A stretch of 64,000 bases of DNA from Butyrivibrio sp. XPD2002 (GCF_000423945.1 NZ_AUIY01000004.1:124001-188000), one strand, 5' to 3'; shown: positions 33,063 through 42,568, numbered from the stretch's first letter. The notes: generated by a model not told the origin, from the sequence alone. A program made the numbers and translations.

Positions 33063-34658
33063 ATGTATAAGATAAAAAGTGTAGAATTTCATAAGCATCC
33101 TATATTGAAAGACTTAAAGTTGGATTTTTGTGATTTATCTGGAAATCCGGTGGATACAGTTATTATTGCAGGCGAGAATGGAGTAGGTAAGAGCACGGTC
33201 TTAGATGCATTGTATAAGGCGGTAGGATTTAGTTCATATTGTGAACTAAAGATGATTGTAGACAAAGATGGGGATGAAATAGTTTTACAATATTATAAAA
33301 TGGATGATGCTATTTATATTAGGGACCAAAAGGGTATTTCAACTTTTCAGGGTGCTCCGAAAGTTCTGAACATATATCCATTTAGAGCTATTTTTTCTGA
33401 TGTAGATATAAATTTCAATGGTGGAAATATACAAACTATTACAAGTTCAGAGCTAGATAAAAATGAAGAAAATCGTAGATCAACAAATAATCTACCTAAA
33501 GAGATTAAACAGTTAATTGTAGATATTCAAAGTATTGATGATGCAGAAACGGCGGAGAGTTATAGAAGGGCTATAGAGACAGGAGAAAAAACAATAGACC
33601 GCATTATTCCTGGAGAAAGGATGAATAGGTTTACGAATGCATTTAACAAGATGTTTGATAAGCTTACTTATTGCAGGGTAGAAAACAGGAATAATAGCAA
33701 AGCAATAGTATTTGCTAAAGGAAAAGATGAAATTGCAATAGATTATTTGAGTTCAGGTGAAAAGCAAATAGTATACAGAGGTTGCTTTTTGCTGAAGGAT
33801 ATAAATGCAATTAGTGGAGCATTTGTTTTTATTGACGAACCGGAAATTAGTCTACATCCAGAGTGGCAGAAAAAAATATTAGATTATTACAAAAATATTT
33901 TCACAGATAATGATGGTATACAGACATCACAAATTTTTATTGTTACTCATTCTCCATTTATTATTCATAACAAAACCAGAAAAAAGGATAAAGTGATAGT
34001 TTTGAAAAGAGATGAGGACGGTAATATTGTGGTTAATGATAAACCAGAATATTATGAATGCAATTCATTAAGTCCTATACAAGATGCTTTCAATATTGAC
34101 GATTTTGATGCAGATACGGGTAAGTCTGTGATTTATGTAGAGGGAAGGACAGATGAAAAATATTTTAAAAAGGCATTGGAAATATTTGGATTCAATCCAG
34201 AAGAATTAAATATAGAGTTTCAGTGGATAGGACATCTTACGAAGAAGGATAAAGAAGAGTTTACTGGTGCTGAAAGCCTAAATTATGGTATTAAATTCAT
34301 GAAAGGGAGAAATCTAGATAAGCCACAATTTTTTTTGTTTGATTGTGATACAAAGCGGCAGGAGCATGATGAGGGGAATATTATAATAATGGTTATGCCA
34401 TACTATAGTGATCATAAGATTATGAATAAAGGAATAGAAAATGCATTAGAGTTAGATAATATCTCCTTGTTAGACAATTTTTACGAGACACATACATATC
34501 AAAAGGATTATGGACAAATTGAAACAAAAAAAGATTTTTTAAAAATGAAATTTTGTGATTATATATGCAATATGGATTGTGAAACTCAAAAAAGAGTTTT
34601 GATAAATCTTAAGCCAATTATTGAAAAAATTGTTGAGAGGGTAAATAAGGCTAAGTGA
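33063..34658 (+). CDS. OLD-like ATPase-TOPRIM nuclease, solo
   Basis: A 531-residue protein. The ATG at 33063 follows GTGAGG. Residues 1-350 are a RecF-like ATPase: Walker A GENGVGKST (37-45), signature LSSGEKQ (near 235), Walker B AFVFIDEPEISLHPEW (near 258) and H-loop VTHSPF. Residues about 355-470 are a TOPRIM: VIYVEGRTDEKYF (E at 359), FLFDCDTKR (D-x-D near 427) and GIENALEL (near 458). This single-protein layout is that of class-1 OLD nucleases. Without a helicase partner next to it, Gabija is not supported. The flanks hold only debris. Confidence 0.85.
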   Translation: MYKIKSVEFHKHPILKDLKLDFCDLSGNPVDTVIIAGENGVGKSTVLDALYKAVGFSSYCELKMIVDKDGDEIVLQYYKMDDAIYIRDQKGISTFQGAPKVLNIYPFRAIFSDVDINFNGGNIQTITSSELDKNEENRRSTNNLPKEIKQLIVDIQSIDDAETAESYRRAIETGEKTIDRIIPGERMNRFTNAFNKMFDKLTYCRVENRNNSKAIVFAKGKDEIAIDYLSSGEKQIVYRGCFLLKDINAISGAFVFIDEPEISLHPEWQKKILDYYKNIFTDNDGIQTSQIFIVTHSPFIIHNKTRKKDKVIVLKRDEDGNIVVNDKPEYYECNSLSPIQDAFNIDDFDADTGKSVIYVEGRTDEKYFKKALEIFGFNPEELNIEFQWIGHLTKKDKEEFTGAESLNYGIKFMKGRNLDKPQFFLFDCDTKRQEHDEGNIIIMVMPYYSDHKIMNKGIENALELDNISLLDNFYETHTYQKDYGQIETKKDFLKMKFCDYICNMDCETQKRVLINLKPIIEKIVERVNKAK

Positions 34659-34875
34659 TTTTTATATCCATGGGATGGCATGACAGTTATTAAAAATAAC
34701 AATAGAAAGTAAAAGATAGGATGGCTTGTTAAAAGATAGAGAAATACGAAATAGGTATTATATAAGAGAGGTTATTTGCTGTTAATTACACTAAGATACA
34801 TATGAGAGATATAGAGTTAGTGATAAATAAAAAACATGGAAAACTATTAACATGATAATAAAAAAATGAGTAATT

Positions 34876-35028
34876 ATGATCAAGAAAAATGAAAGACAAC
34901 GAGATATATTAAGAATAATTGAGAGCTTGGACATCACGCCATCAATGTACAAGAATGCTGATGAAAAATATCATGCTTTGGCAAAATATCTGTCACATCA
35001 TACAGATGTATGTCTTGTTTGGTTGTAG
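34876..35028 (+). pseudogene. N-terminal stump of a CBASS CD-NTase (SMODS nucleotidyltransferase)
   Basis: Fifty codons from ATG 34876: NERQRDILRIIESLDITP then SMYKNADEKYHALAKYLS. This is the helical start found in CD-NTases (the D-I-T-P-x-M-Y box followed by a K-Y-x-A-L helix), normally continued by the GS catalytic motif, absent here. Similarity ends at about 34995, where a reversed transposase remnant begins. A CBASS operon was probably interrupted here and lost. Recognition is by motif memory and needs a profile search. Confidence 0.6.
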
Positions 35029-35303
35029 TTTTCATTTCAAGAGCAAGCTGGTTGACGTAGCGGTTAACTGTTGATTCGGAAACGGTACCTGCTTTTATGC
35101 TTCCATTATCCTGAAGCTGTCTGTGTATTGATGCTGCGGACATGCGGGGGTAGTTGGTTTTGAGATATCTGATCTGCTCCTGAAGATCTGTATCCAGCTT
35201 TCGGGGCAGACCCTGATCCACACGGCCTGCAGGAATGAGAGCATCAAAACCTCCTTTCTTGTAGTTGCGGTACCAGCGTTCAATGGTCTGTGGCGCGACA
35301 TGT
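34995..35303 (-). pseudogene. Transposase N-terminal fragment (Mu/IS481-like HTH region)
   Basis: Reads on minus, from 35303: VAPQTIERWYRNYKKGGF, then LDTDLQEQIRYLKTNYP and TVSESTVNRYVNQ. This is the double-HTH DNA-binding part of an rve-type transposase. The DDE catalytic part is absent. It separates the CD-NTase stump from the truncated nuclease gene, so it was likely the agent of their truncation. Confidence 0.75.
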
Positions 35304-35851
35304 TTAAAAGATGTAAAGAACCAGGATTCAGCGGTTTTGATGGGATAGGAAAAATCATTGATTATCAGACACCATTGAAGGATAAACAGATTAGTAAAGC
35401 TGGAAAAATAGATTTGCTTTCTGTAAATGAAGATATTATGTATATTCTCGAATTGAAAAAACCAGATAATAGAGAAACCATGCTTAGATGTATTCTTGAG
35501 TGCTATACATACTATAAAATAGTAGATCAAAATAATCTGAAGAAAAGCTTTAATTGTGGTGATGTAAAGGAAATAAAAGCAGCCCCATTAGTATATTTCA
35601 AAGGTGCTCAATATAATGAAATGCAACAGACTAGAACTAACATGAAGATGCTTATGAAAACGTTGTTGGGAATAGATAATCCATTTTATTACGATATTTC
35701 GTATGTAAAAATGATGAATAATATCAGGTATTTTTCTTGTACAAAAGTGCCACAAATCCAGTATTCATCTAGGATCAAAGTACTTTTATGGTATAATAGA
35801 AGAATCAAAGTTGGGGATGGGGACAGCCTATATGATGACTTCTATTACTGA
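35300..35851 (+). pseudogene. 5'-truncated nuclease-like protein
   Basis: The visible 183 codons begin at the transposase junction. KIDLLSVNEDIMYILELKKPD has the D...E-x-K spacing of a PD-(D/E)XK core, followed by RETMLRCILECYTYYK, an alpha-helix typical of these folds. The C-terminus is abnormal (basic, short) and the front is missing. Probably once a larger restriction-like or defence nuclease. Whether the remnant is expressed from the in-frame ATG at 35300 is unclear. Confidence 0.55.
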
Positions 35852-35865
35852 AAGAAAAAGAGAAC

Positions 35866-36017
35866 AGCTGTCAGAGGTAAAACCTACAGTTACAAAGAGG
35901 ATGCAATCCGCAAGGCTCATCATCTGTTTGAGATAACAATGAAACAGCGTGAGCTCTATGAACTCATGGGGGTGATGTACCAGCATGAATAACCATTGGT
36001 ATAAAATGACGGGACTT
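35866..36017 (+). mobile_element. IS remnant, deleted version of the one at 39605-40224
   Basis: The segment with CTGTCAGAGGTAAAACC and CAATCCGCAAGGC matches 39758-39810, then jumps to GCATCATCTGT...GAGATAACAATGAAAC matching 40120-40160 and continues to the element end TTGGTATAAAATGACGGGAC (35996-36015). About 300 bp of the middle is missing. Only the transposase C-terminus (MKQRELYELMG) is left. Confidence 0.85.
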
Positions 36018-36064
36018 CAAGTAATAATCATGAAATTAGTGATACGGGGAGACAAAAGGAAAGC

Positions 36065-38155
36065 ATGTCAAAAGCAAAACTGATCTATTTAAATACTGGA
36101 AATATTGATAGAGGACTTAACGATCTCGAATTCAATTTTGATCGAGAATTTATCGTAAGTTACGACAAAGAGACTGGGCACCTCAGTATAAAGAAGAATG
36201 TTGTAGATGAACAATCGCTTGAATCAAAAGTATACGGTAAAAATATTCTTGGTATAAATATGATTATTGGAAATAACGGTTCAGGAAAGTCAACATTATT
36301 TAGGCTATTGGGGCAGACTCAGCAAAACAGGATAAGAGAGTTTAGTCCTTTGGTTTCTGAGCAAAAAGGCGGAGAAAAAACAGTAAAAATTTTTTGGTTT
36401 GCTGTATACCATATTATAGATGATGTATTTGCAATGGAGGGATATTGGCCAAAAAAACTGGATTTTATGAGGGAAGATTTGCCTAGTAAAGTCAAATATA
36501 CTTATTCTTTATGTTTCAGATACGATTACGATAATAATATAGCTAAGTTTACTAATTTATTGCAGTATTATCATTCCTCTGGCAATAATATACAACGACC
36601 AAATGACGAATTGTTTTTTTGCTTATACAGGAACAATATTAGGCTCCCGTGGTATAGTGGGAACAGCTATATTACAGATGAGGATAGTGGTGCAGATCGA
36701 ACGTTTGAAAGGATACCTGTAGAAACAATTAACTATTCTGGAATTATTAAATTTATTTCAAAATCATATGTTGATGATGACTTCAAAAAGCTGATGGAGA
36801 CTAAACCAGGTGGTAAAATTGAGATAAAGTTATTAAAGGTATTTCAGCCTAAAGCAATTAACATCTTTGATTATGGAGATGAGGATGACATTATTAAAAC
36901 TATAAATGATAGTGAGAAAAACGAGGAATTAAATGCTGCAGAGAGAATATATGGCAAAGGCTTTCTTCTTGTGAACACTTTGGCGGCTGAAACTACAGAA
37001 GCATTCATAATGCAAAATAATGTGCCAAGAGAAGCAGCAAAATTAAACAATGTAGATGCATTTAGAATAGCATTTCTTGAAGAGATAGCATATATATTAG
37101 TGAACCAAAAGGAAAAACTTATAGATACTTATGATTTCAATGAAACATATGAAACTATTTCTTCTGATGATTATTATTCTGTTGAGAAACGCATCGTATA
37201 TTTGCTGAAGTTTATAAAGAATGAGTCGAAAGCGATAGTAAACTTGAAGGATGGAATACCTAAAAGTGGAATCGATTATGAACTGTCTCAAAAAATAGTC
37301 GAAGATATCAAAAACATACCGGAACGCTACTTTGTCGGATGGGATCGAATAGAGATTCCTTATTCTGATATTACTGTTTCGTCAGTCGAAGCATTAGTAA
37401 ACTTAATCGATAAGGACATAAAGGATAAGTATGAAATAATGCAAGAATCCTGCATTAAAATTATGTTTGATGGTATGAGTACTGGCGAAGCATATTTTCT
37501 AAATCTTTATGCGACTTTATGGAGTGGGGTATTGGGAGCAAAACAAAGATCTGGCGCCACATGTCTCCTTCTTTTGGACGAGCCAGATTTTGGTTTTCAT
37601 CCTGAATGGAGTCGAAGACTTATAAAAAATCTGTGTTCATTTTTGACTTCAAAAGAAATGAGTCAGTACAATTATCAGATTTTAATTAGTACCCATTCAC
37701 CTATAATGTTATCAGATGTTATGAAGGATAATGTCATATCTATGAAAAAGGAGAGTGGAAGAACCAGAGTGAAAATAGGAAGCGAGTATGGCTTCTTGAG
37801 TAATATAAATGACATTCTAGATAATGATTTTTTTGTGGATTCTTTGTTTGGAGAATTTGGTGAGAATTATGCAGACAATATCATTTCAGAAATATGTAAA
37901 ATCGAGGATGATATTGATAAATTGTGCGAGCATCTGATGGAATATGATATAGATTGTGTTGATAGGAAGAAGATACTTGATGAAAAACGTTATGAAGTTA
38001 TGAATGAGCTACGAAAAATATCAGAGAAGGTAAGCGTAATAGGAAGAGGCTTTATTAAGACCAGTTTACTGAAACGCCTTAACAGATTAAAAATAACCTT
38101 GGATTATATTATAGGGGAGAAAATCGATGATACATCTAAAAATATCAAATATTGA
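36065..38155 (+). CDS. ptuA: Septu-like ATPase (PtuA family)
   Basis: A 696-residue protein with AGGAAAGC before the ATG. Walker A GNNGSGKST lies at 69-77, the signature region is near 467 (FDGMSTGEAYF), Walker B CLLLLDEPDFGFHPEW near 500, and the H-loop is STHSP. The long insertion between them (about 100-460) is typical of the large ATPases in Septu and retron-type modules. It overlaps the HNH gene by 29 bp. PtuA ATPase and PtuB nuclease form a complex that degrades DNA when a phage is sensed. IS remnants lie on both sides. AriA-type or other OLD-like ATPases are excluded by the HNH partner. Confidence 0.85.
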   Translation: MSKAKLIYLNTGNIDRGLNDLEFNFDREFIVSYDKETGHLSIKKNVVDEQSLESKVYGKNILGINMIIGNNGSGKSTLFRLLGQTQQNRIREFSPLVSEQKGGEKTVKIFWFAVYHIIDDVFAMEGYWPKKLDFMREDLPSKVKYTYSLCFRYDYDNNIAKFTNLLQYYHSSGNNIQRPNDELFFCLYRNNIRLPWYSGNSYITDEDSGADRTFERIPVETINYSGIIKFISKSYVDDDFKKLMETKPGGKIEIKLLKVFQPKAINIFDYGDEDDIIKTINDSEKNEELNAAERIYGKGFLLVNTLAAETTEAFIMQNNVPREAAKLNNVDAFRIAFLEEIAYILVNQKEKLIDTYDFNETYETISSDDYYSVEKRIVYLLKFIKNESKAIVNLKDGIPKSGIDYELSQKIVEDIKNIPERYFVGWDRIEIPYSDITVSSVEALVNLIDKDIKDKYEIMQESCIKIMFDGMSTGEAYFLNLYATLWSGVLGAKQRSGATCLLLLDEPDFGFHPEWSRRLIKNLCSFLTSKEMSQYNYQILISTHSPIMLSDVMKDNVISMKKESGRTRVKIGSEYGFLSNINDILDNDFFVDSLFGEFGENYADNIISEICKIEDDIDKLCEHLMEYDIDCVDRKKILDEKRYEVMNELRKISEKVSVIGRGFIKTSLLKRLNRLKITLDYIIGEKIDDTSKNIKY

Positions 38156-39287
38156 TGAGATCAATGATTGGTATACAGATGAGATAGTGAAAATAGTAAA
38201 GAAGAATGCGACTATTAGTATAATTCCGCATGATCATCCTTTTGTAATCAAACTGGATAATTGGCTAACTGATTATGATAATGTTAGGCAGTTAATATCA
38301 GTTCCGGTAGATATATTACGAGAACGCTATGATGTAATCGAAGAATATTGCAGAATTATCGAGCTTTTCACAGAAGGAATGCTTTATGAACGTCGTATAA
38401 GAAGTATAAAATCTAACCGTAATAATAAAGCTAAATATTTAGAAAAACGAACGGAATATATTGAGGATCATATAAGTGAACTGCTAATAATATATGAGAA
38501 GCTGAATACTGTGAAGCAAGAAGCAAAAATTTCGGATGCTAAACAGTCATGGAAAAATTTTGAAAACATGTTAAAAGATGCAAAGAAATATATTGATTAT
38601 AGCAAATTATTTATTGAAAATCATATTAGTTGGGCTTGGCTCGATAAGGACTCATATTTAAAAGGCGAATTGGTATCTCGCCTTAACATCAAGGTTTGCC
38701 CTTATTGTAACAGACAGTATATCCAATCAATAACAAAATATGGCAATAAGAAATACCTTGGTGATATTGACCATATTCAGCCTAAAAGTGACTTTCCTCT
38801 CTTTGCACTTTCTTTTTACAACCTTATTCCAGCATGTAAACCATGTAACCAGTTATTCAAAAGAGATAAGAAATTGAAAATTCTAAATCCATATCTGGAA
38901 GGATTTGATGATGCTGCTATATTGGAATTGAGATATGCATCCGTTAAAGAACTAATAGGTGAGAAACCTGTAAGTGATTTAAGATGGACTTTAAGCGGTC
39001 CCCAGAGAGCTCTTTCGGAGGAACAGAAGAATCTGATAAAGAATAACATAGAATTATTTGGGCTTAATGAGGTGTATAAGTCAGATGTTGATGAGTTTCA
39101 GTATGTTCAAAAGAAGAAATACTTGTTGGAAAGCAGGTCGCTTCATTTATCAGTGAAAAAAATAATGGCAAAGCTTGTTCACTGGTACTTGGGGGATAAA
39201 ATGTATTATGGTGTTAGCCTTGATAGTGATATGTTCCAAAATGAAATCTTATCCAAAGCGATATATGACATTGTGAAATATAATTGA
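38127..39287 (+). CDS. ptuB: HNH endonuclease, Septu-like (PtuB family)
   Basis: A 386-residue protein overlapping ptuA. GGGGAG precedes the ATG. The HNH core is complete: C191-P-Y-C194, D215-H216 (DIDHIQPKS), an N in FYNLIPAC and C237-x2-C240. The N-terminal ~180 residues are helical, probably the ATPase-binding part, and the C-terminus is an extra helical region. It is longer than classical PtuB (about 200-300 residues), so this may be a Septu subtype. It is the effector nuclease. Confidence 0.85.
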   Translation: MIHLKISNIDEINDWYTDEIVKIVKKNATISIIPHDHPFVIKLDNWLTDYDNVRQLISVPVDILRERYDVIEEYCRIIELFTEGMLYERRIRSIKSNRNNKAKYLEKRTEYIEDHISELLIIYEKLNTVKQEAKISDAKQSWKNFENMLKDAKKYIDYSKLFIENHISWAWLDKDSYLKGELVSRLNIKVCPYCNRQYIQSITKYGNKKYLGDIDHIQPKSDFPLFALSFYNLIPACKPCNQLFKRDKKLKILNPYLEGFDDAAILELRYASVKELIGEKPVSDLRWTLSGPQRALSEEQKNLIKNNIELFGLNEVYKSDVDEFQYVQKKKYLLESRSLHLSVKKIMAKLVHWYLGDKMYYGVSLDSDMFQNEILSKAIYDIVKYN

Positions 39288-39342
39288 AGATACTAACAAC
39301 CATGAATTTTGCAAATTTTATACTAAAAAGTCCTGTATCAAA

Positions 39343-39475
39343 CTTCACGTTCCAATAACGGCTTGCGTGGGCGACCACGTCGTTTTGCGAGCTTTCTCTT
39401 AGACGTGTAGTCCGGACTGCAGCCATCAGGCATTGCTACATCAAATGCTTTCTGAATGTCAAGCAGAACTTTACA
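39343..39475 (-). pseudogene. Short transposase-like fragment
   Basis: The minus strand reads KVLLDIQKAFDVAMPDG then YTSKRKLAKRRGRPRKPLL. The basic GRPRKP tail recalls a transposase or integrase end. It is too short to classify and is not a working gene. Confidence 0.4.
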
Positions 39476-39604
39476 TCGTAAGGTAAGGTCTTTTTTATAT
39501 TGGTATATTAAATTGTCTAAAAACGGATATTCTAATAGCTCCAACACATATACAACGTAATAATTTATATATACCAACAATAAGAACAGGACTATGGGAT
39601 CAGG

Positions 39605-40224
39605 GGCAAGCCGTTCTACTATAATGACCAGAAGGCAACTGATGACAAGACGAGATTCAATGGAATGCTTGATCGTCTTGAATACAACCTGGTAAATGGA
39701 ACTCCTGATCCTGCTGATGAAAAGCTCTATCAGAAGTACTTTACAATAAACGAGACACCTGTCAGAGGTAAAACCTACAGCTACAAAGAAGATGCAATCC
39801 GCAAGGCAGAGAAGAACTTCGGATACTTTGCTCTTATGTCCAACGGAATCAAGGATCCCGTGGAAGCCCTGCGCATATACTGCCTTAAGGATCTTATTGA
39901 GAAATCCTTTGGCAACCTCAAGGAACGACTTTCGATGCGACGCATGTCCGTTGCATCAGAAGAAAACTTTGAAGGCAAGCAGTTTGTACAGTTTGTAGCC
40001 CTTCAGATAGTGTCTTATATCAAAAAACAGATGGATGAAAATGGCTTATTCACTAACTACAAAATACAGTCATTACTTGATGAGCTGGATACCATTGAGT
40101 ACTGCCAGCAGCCTGGCAAGGCGCATCATCTGTCTGAGATAACAATGAAACAGCGTGAGCTCTATGAGCTCATGGGGGTTGATGTCCCGGCATGATCAAA
40201 CCTTGGTATAAAATGACGGGACTT
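39605..40224 (+). mobile_element. IS remnant with transposase C-terminal part (DDE, IS4/IS1634-like)
   Basis: An open frame runs from the left junction to 40195. GYFALMSNGIKDPVEAL and DLIEKSFGNLKERL (with the catalytic Glu of the DDE triad), then QFVALQIVSYI, are those of IS4-superfamily transposases. The two catalytic Asp and the N-terminus are missing. The right end TTGGTATAAAATGACGGGAC at 40203-40222 is shared with the remnant at 35996 and, inverted over 17 bp, with 41587-41603. Confidence 0.85.
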
Positions 40225-40225
40225 T

Positions 40226-40339
40226 GGGCTTGAAGATGGCGTACACATTGCACCAGGAGCTGTGGTTAAAGGAATGAACAGAATAACAAGATGTATGAAA
40301 GTTGAATCAGGCACAGTGGTTGAGAGAGGAGTGACTTAA
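40226..40339 (+). pseudogene. C-terminal stump of a hexapeptide-repeat acyltransferase
   Basis: In-frame codons read GLEDGVHIAPGAVVKGM, then CMKVESGTVVERGVT and stop, the last left-handed-helix turns of a sugar acyltransferase (PglD/NeuD style). It begins directly at the IS end. It may be the lost acyltransferase step of the amino-sugar pathway served by 15384 and 46162 (inference). Confidence 0.6.
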
Positions 40340-40341
40340 CT

Positions 40342-41181
40342 ATGGCATTATTACCACAAAATTATGTTACTGCGGTTGTTTCTATTGGGAGAAGAAATCC
40401 ATTAAACAAAAATGATCTTAGATGGTTTGGGACAGGATTTTTTGTACTAAGACCTGAGAATGGTTCTGAGGACAGAGATGCTGAGGAGAGAGAATATACA
40501 CTATACTTAGTCACGAATAAGCATGTTTTAGAAGGCGAGAATACAATTGTAATAAGACTAAAGCGGAAAGATACAGATGAATTAGTGATAATAGATTTGC
40601 CACTTTTAATAGATAATAAAGCATGTTTTTCAAATCATATTGATCCAAATGTTGATATTGCAGCAGTTTTTATCAATCCTGAGATTGTACAAAAAAACAA
40701 CTTGAATTTTTACGGCTATGTTCTGGACACGAATGTCATGGAATCTGATGAATATATCAAATATGTTGGCTATGAAGGTGGCTCCGTATTTATGATAGGA
40801 TTTCCGATTCCGCAGATGACGGTTGGAAAGTATTCAAATACGCCTATTTGTAGAGGCGGATGCATAGCACGGATGGATCCAGATTTGATGAAGGATGAAA
40901 AGAAGTTTTTAGTAGATATTCACAATTATCCGGGTAATTCAGGAAGTCCGATTATCGCCAGACCAGAAATAGGATCACTTAAGGGAACAGAAGCACTTAA
41001 CAGAGCAGTATTGGTGGGGATTGTTAATTCGTATATTCCATATCGTGAGAGATTAATAAACGAACAGACAAAAGAGGCAGTAGAAATCAGAAGTGAGAAT
41101 AGTGGCTTGGCATTTGCGAATCCGGCAGAATATATCAAGGAAACAGTAGAACTTGAAAGAAAGCGGATTGACATTGATTGA
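40342..41181 (+). CDS. Trypsin-like serine protease, cytoplasmic
   Basis: A 279-residue protein after GAGAGGAGTG. A complete chymotrypsin-fold triad is seen: H61 (TNKHV), D105 (DPNVDIAAV) and S200 (NYPGNSGSP). There is no signal peptide or membrane anchor, so it acts inside the cell. Such solitary trypsin-like proteases occur as effectors in prokaryotic conflict systems, where a nearby sensor activates them. Here a Septu-like pair (1.0 kb upstream) and a decayed deaminase (0.4 kb downstream) are the neighbours, but no direct partner is evident. A housekeeping role is also possible. Confidence 0.82.
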   Translation: MALLPQNYVTAVVSIGRRNPLNKNDLRWFGTGFFVLRPENGSEDRDAEEREYTLYLVTNKHVLEGENTIVIRLKRKDTDELVIIDLPLLIDNKACFSNHIDPNVDIAAVFINPEIVQKNNLNFYGYVLDTNVMESDEYIKYVGYEGGSVFMIGFPIPQMTVGKYSNTPICRGGCIARMDPDLMKDEKKFLVDIHNYPGNSGSPIIARPEIGSLKGTEALNRAVLVGIVNSYIPYRERLINEQTKEAVEIRSENSGLAFANPAEYIKETVELERKRIDID

Positions 41182-41221
41182 TAATGACGTGGAAGCGTAG
41201 AAAGTATGAATGAGGTTTATC

Positions 41222-41365
41222 ATGGCAAATGCGGAAAACAACGATTTTTGCGGAGCAGAAGAAGCTGTAAAACTTCTTAAAGAATATGGACTTAAGGATC
41301 GTGCTGATTATGAGTACAAGAAAGCAGTTCCTTTACCGCCGCTAGATATGAAAAAAAGGGAATGA
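41222..41365 (+). CDS. Short open frame, possibly an N-terminal gene fragment
   Basis: A 47-codon frame (MANAENNDFCGAEEAV...) 40 bp after the protease. A second frame carries on from 41367 (SDLLGEPWREMKRQLEG...) until about 41463, as if a frameshifted longer protein. No family recognised. The rest up to 41576 shows nothing. Confidence 0.35.
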   Translation: MANAENNDFCGAEEAVKLLKEYGLKDRADYEYKKAVPLPPLDMKKRE

Positions 41366-41576
41366 AATATGGAGTGACCTTCTTGGTGAGCCTTGGCGTG
41401 AGATGAAACGGCAGCTTGAAGGAAGAGATAATAATTCCAATTGCATCATAGAATTTCTCTCCTAAGTTACTTAGTAAATATAACAAAACTGCAGAACTAA
41501 GGCTAATCACGGGAGATTAGGGCATGGGCAAAATGCCTAATAATAGGAATTACTCAGAGGCGGAATAAGACGTCCT

Positions 41577-42029
41577 ATGTTACCTAAAGTCCCGTCATTT
41601 TATCATTATGATGTTGATTGTATTAATAGGGGACTTGAGGAAGAATATGTTAAGGTAGAGAAATGGTTTGAAGGTGTGATGCGTGCTATGCAGGATAAAA
41701 TGCTTGAAATAATCGCTGATAAAGGTATATCCATAGAGTGTAATCCCTCATCAAATGTGCTAATAGGACCGTTTAATGAATACTGTGAGCACCCTATAAC
41801 TAGATTTAACAACTATATATTGGAGGATAATGAAAATAATCCTGAAGTAAAGGTATCAATAAATACAGATGATTTAGGCGTTTTTGACACATCTCTTGAA
41901 AATGAATATGCGCTTATGTATGAAGCTATCTATGAGATGCGAAAGGATCAGGGGAAAAAATCTCGTGCAAGAGTATATGAGTATTTAAAGTATATTAAGG
42001 ATATGGGATACGAGATTTCATTTAAATAA
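41577..42029 (+). pseudogene. C-terminal stump of an adenosine-deaminase-like hydrolase
   Basis: 150 codons. ECNPSSNVLIG followed by EHPI and VSINTDDLGVFDTSLENEY is the last metal-binding part of the adenosine/AMP deaminase family: SN motif, then NTDD with the zinc-ligand Asp. The first His-x-His and the other ligands are missing, and the frame begins right at an inverted IS end (41587-41603). It probably derives from a larger deaminase. A defence deaminase such as RADAR RdrB is one option, not proved. Confidence 0.6.
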
Positions 42030-42267
42030 TGGATAGAACGTTGTAATAATATTTGAACATATCTGAAGCTTAAGTGAGAAGAATAAAGGAAAGTATTATG
42101 GGGGAATAGATGAATCTCGGCGCCACCCTTGACACAACTGATAATAACTGCTCCACTTTCCACACCGACGGTGAGGAACTCAAGAACAATCAGACTCTAA
42201 GAACATCCAGCAGCATCCGCTACCGGAGAAATCAAGACATTACATACCCGCAATAATATGATTTCAT
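42030..42267. other. Non-coding gap with no recognisable gene
   Basis: About 240 bp. Contains short fragments such as CACCGACGGTGAGGAACTC that may be coding debris, but no open frame with a known motif and no promoter pair that I can support. Confidence 0.5.
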
Positions 42268-42304
42268 AATTCCTGCATGGGCGGAAACCGCCCATGCAGG
42301 AATT
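42268..42304. terminator. Very strong hairpin (17-bp perfect stem)
   Basis: AATTCCTGCATGGGCGG - AAA - complement, 42268-42304. Weak T content follows on either strand, so it may act as a bidirectional terminator or an RNA stabiliser at the island edge. Confidence 0.7.
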
Positions 42305-42314
42305 GCTTCAATAT

Positions 42315-42401
42315 GCCATATGTTCGAACAAATTAACTTGAAGGCAACTGACTACACTACTAATACTCAAAATTGCCCTGAATCATTACCTATGCTATAA
42401 T
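42315..42401. repeat. 87-bp direct repeat, left copy
   Basis: Identical base for base to 44596-44682. It starts GCCATATGTTCGAAC and ends at TGCTATAAT, and includes a full promoter (TTGCCC at 42373, TATAAT at 42396). It lies just outside the IS left end. Confidence 0.95.
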
Positions 42402-42568
42402 CCCATCTTTGACACCTAAAAAGCCGCAATCCCAGTATACATCTAGGATTCCGGCTTTATTTTTGCCTCGTGAAAAGCGTAATGCTGCGTAAACTTGTTA
42501 GAAAAGGAAGCCTTGCCTTCGGCAAGCCTCTGAATCTACGGTGCAGCCGGGCATCTATGCCAGGCCTA

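Noticed and set aside
33063..34658. Gabija assignment for the OLD-like ATPase
   Set aside because: GajB-type helicase is absent on both sides; only the nuclease half of such a system would be present.
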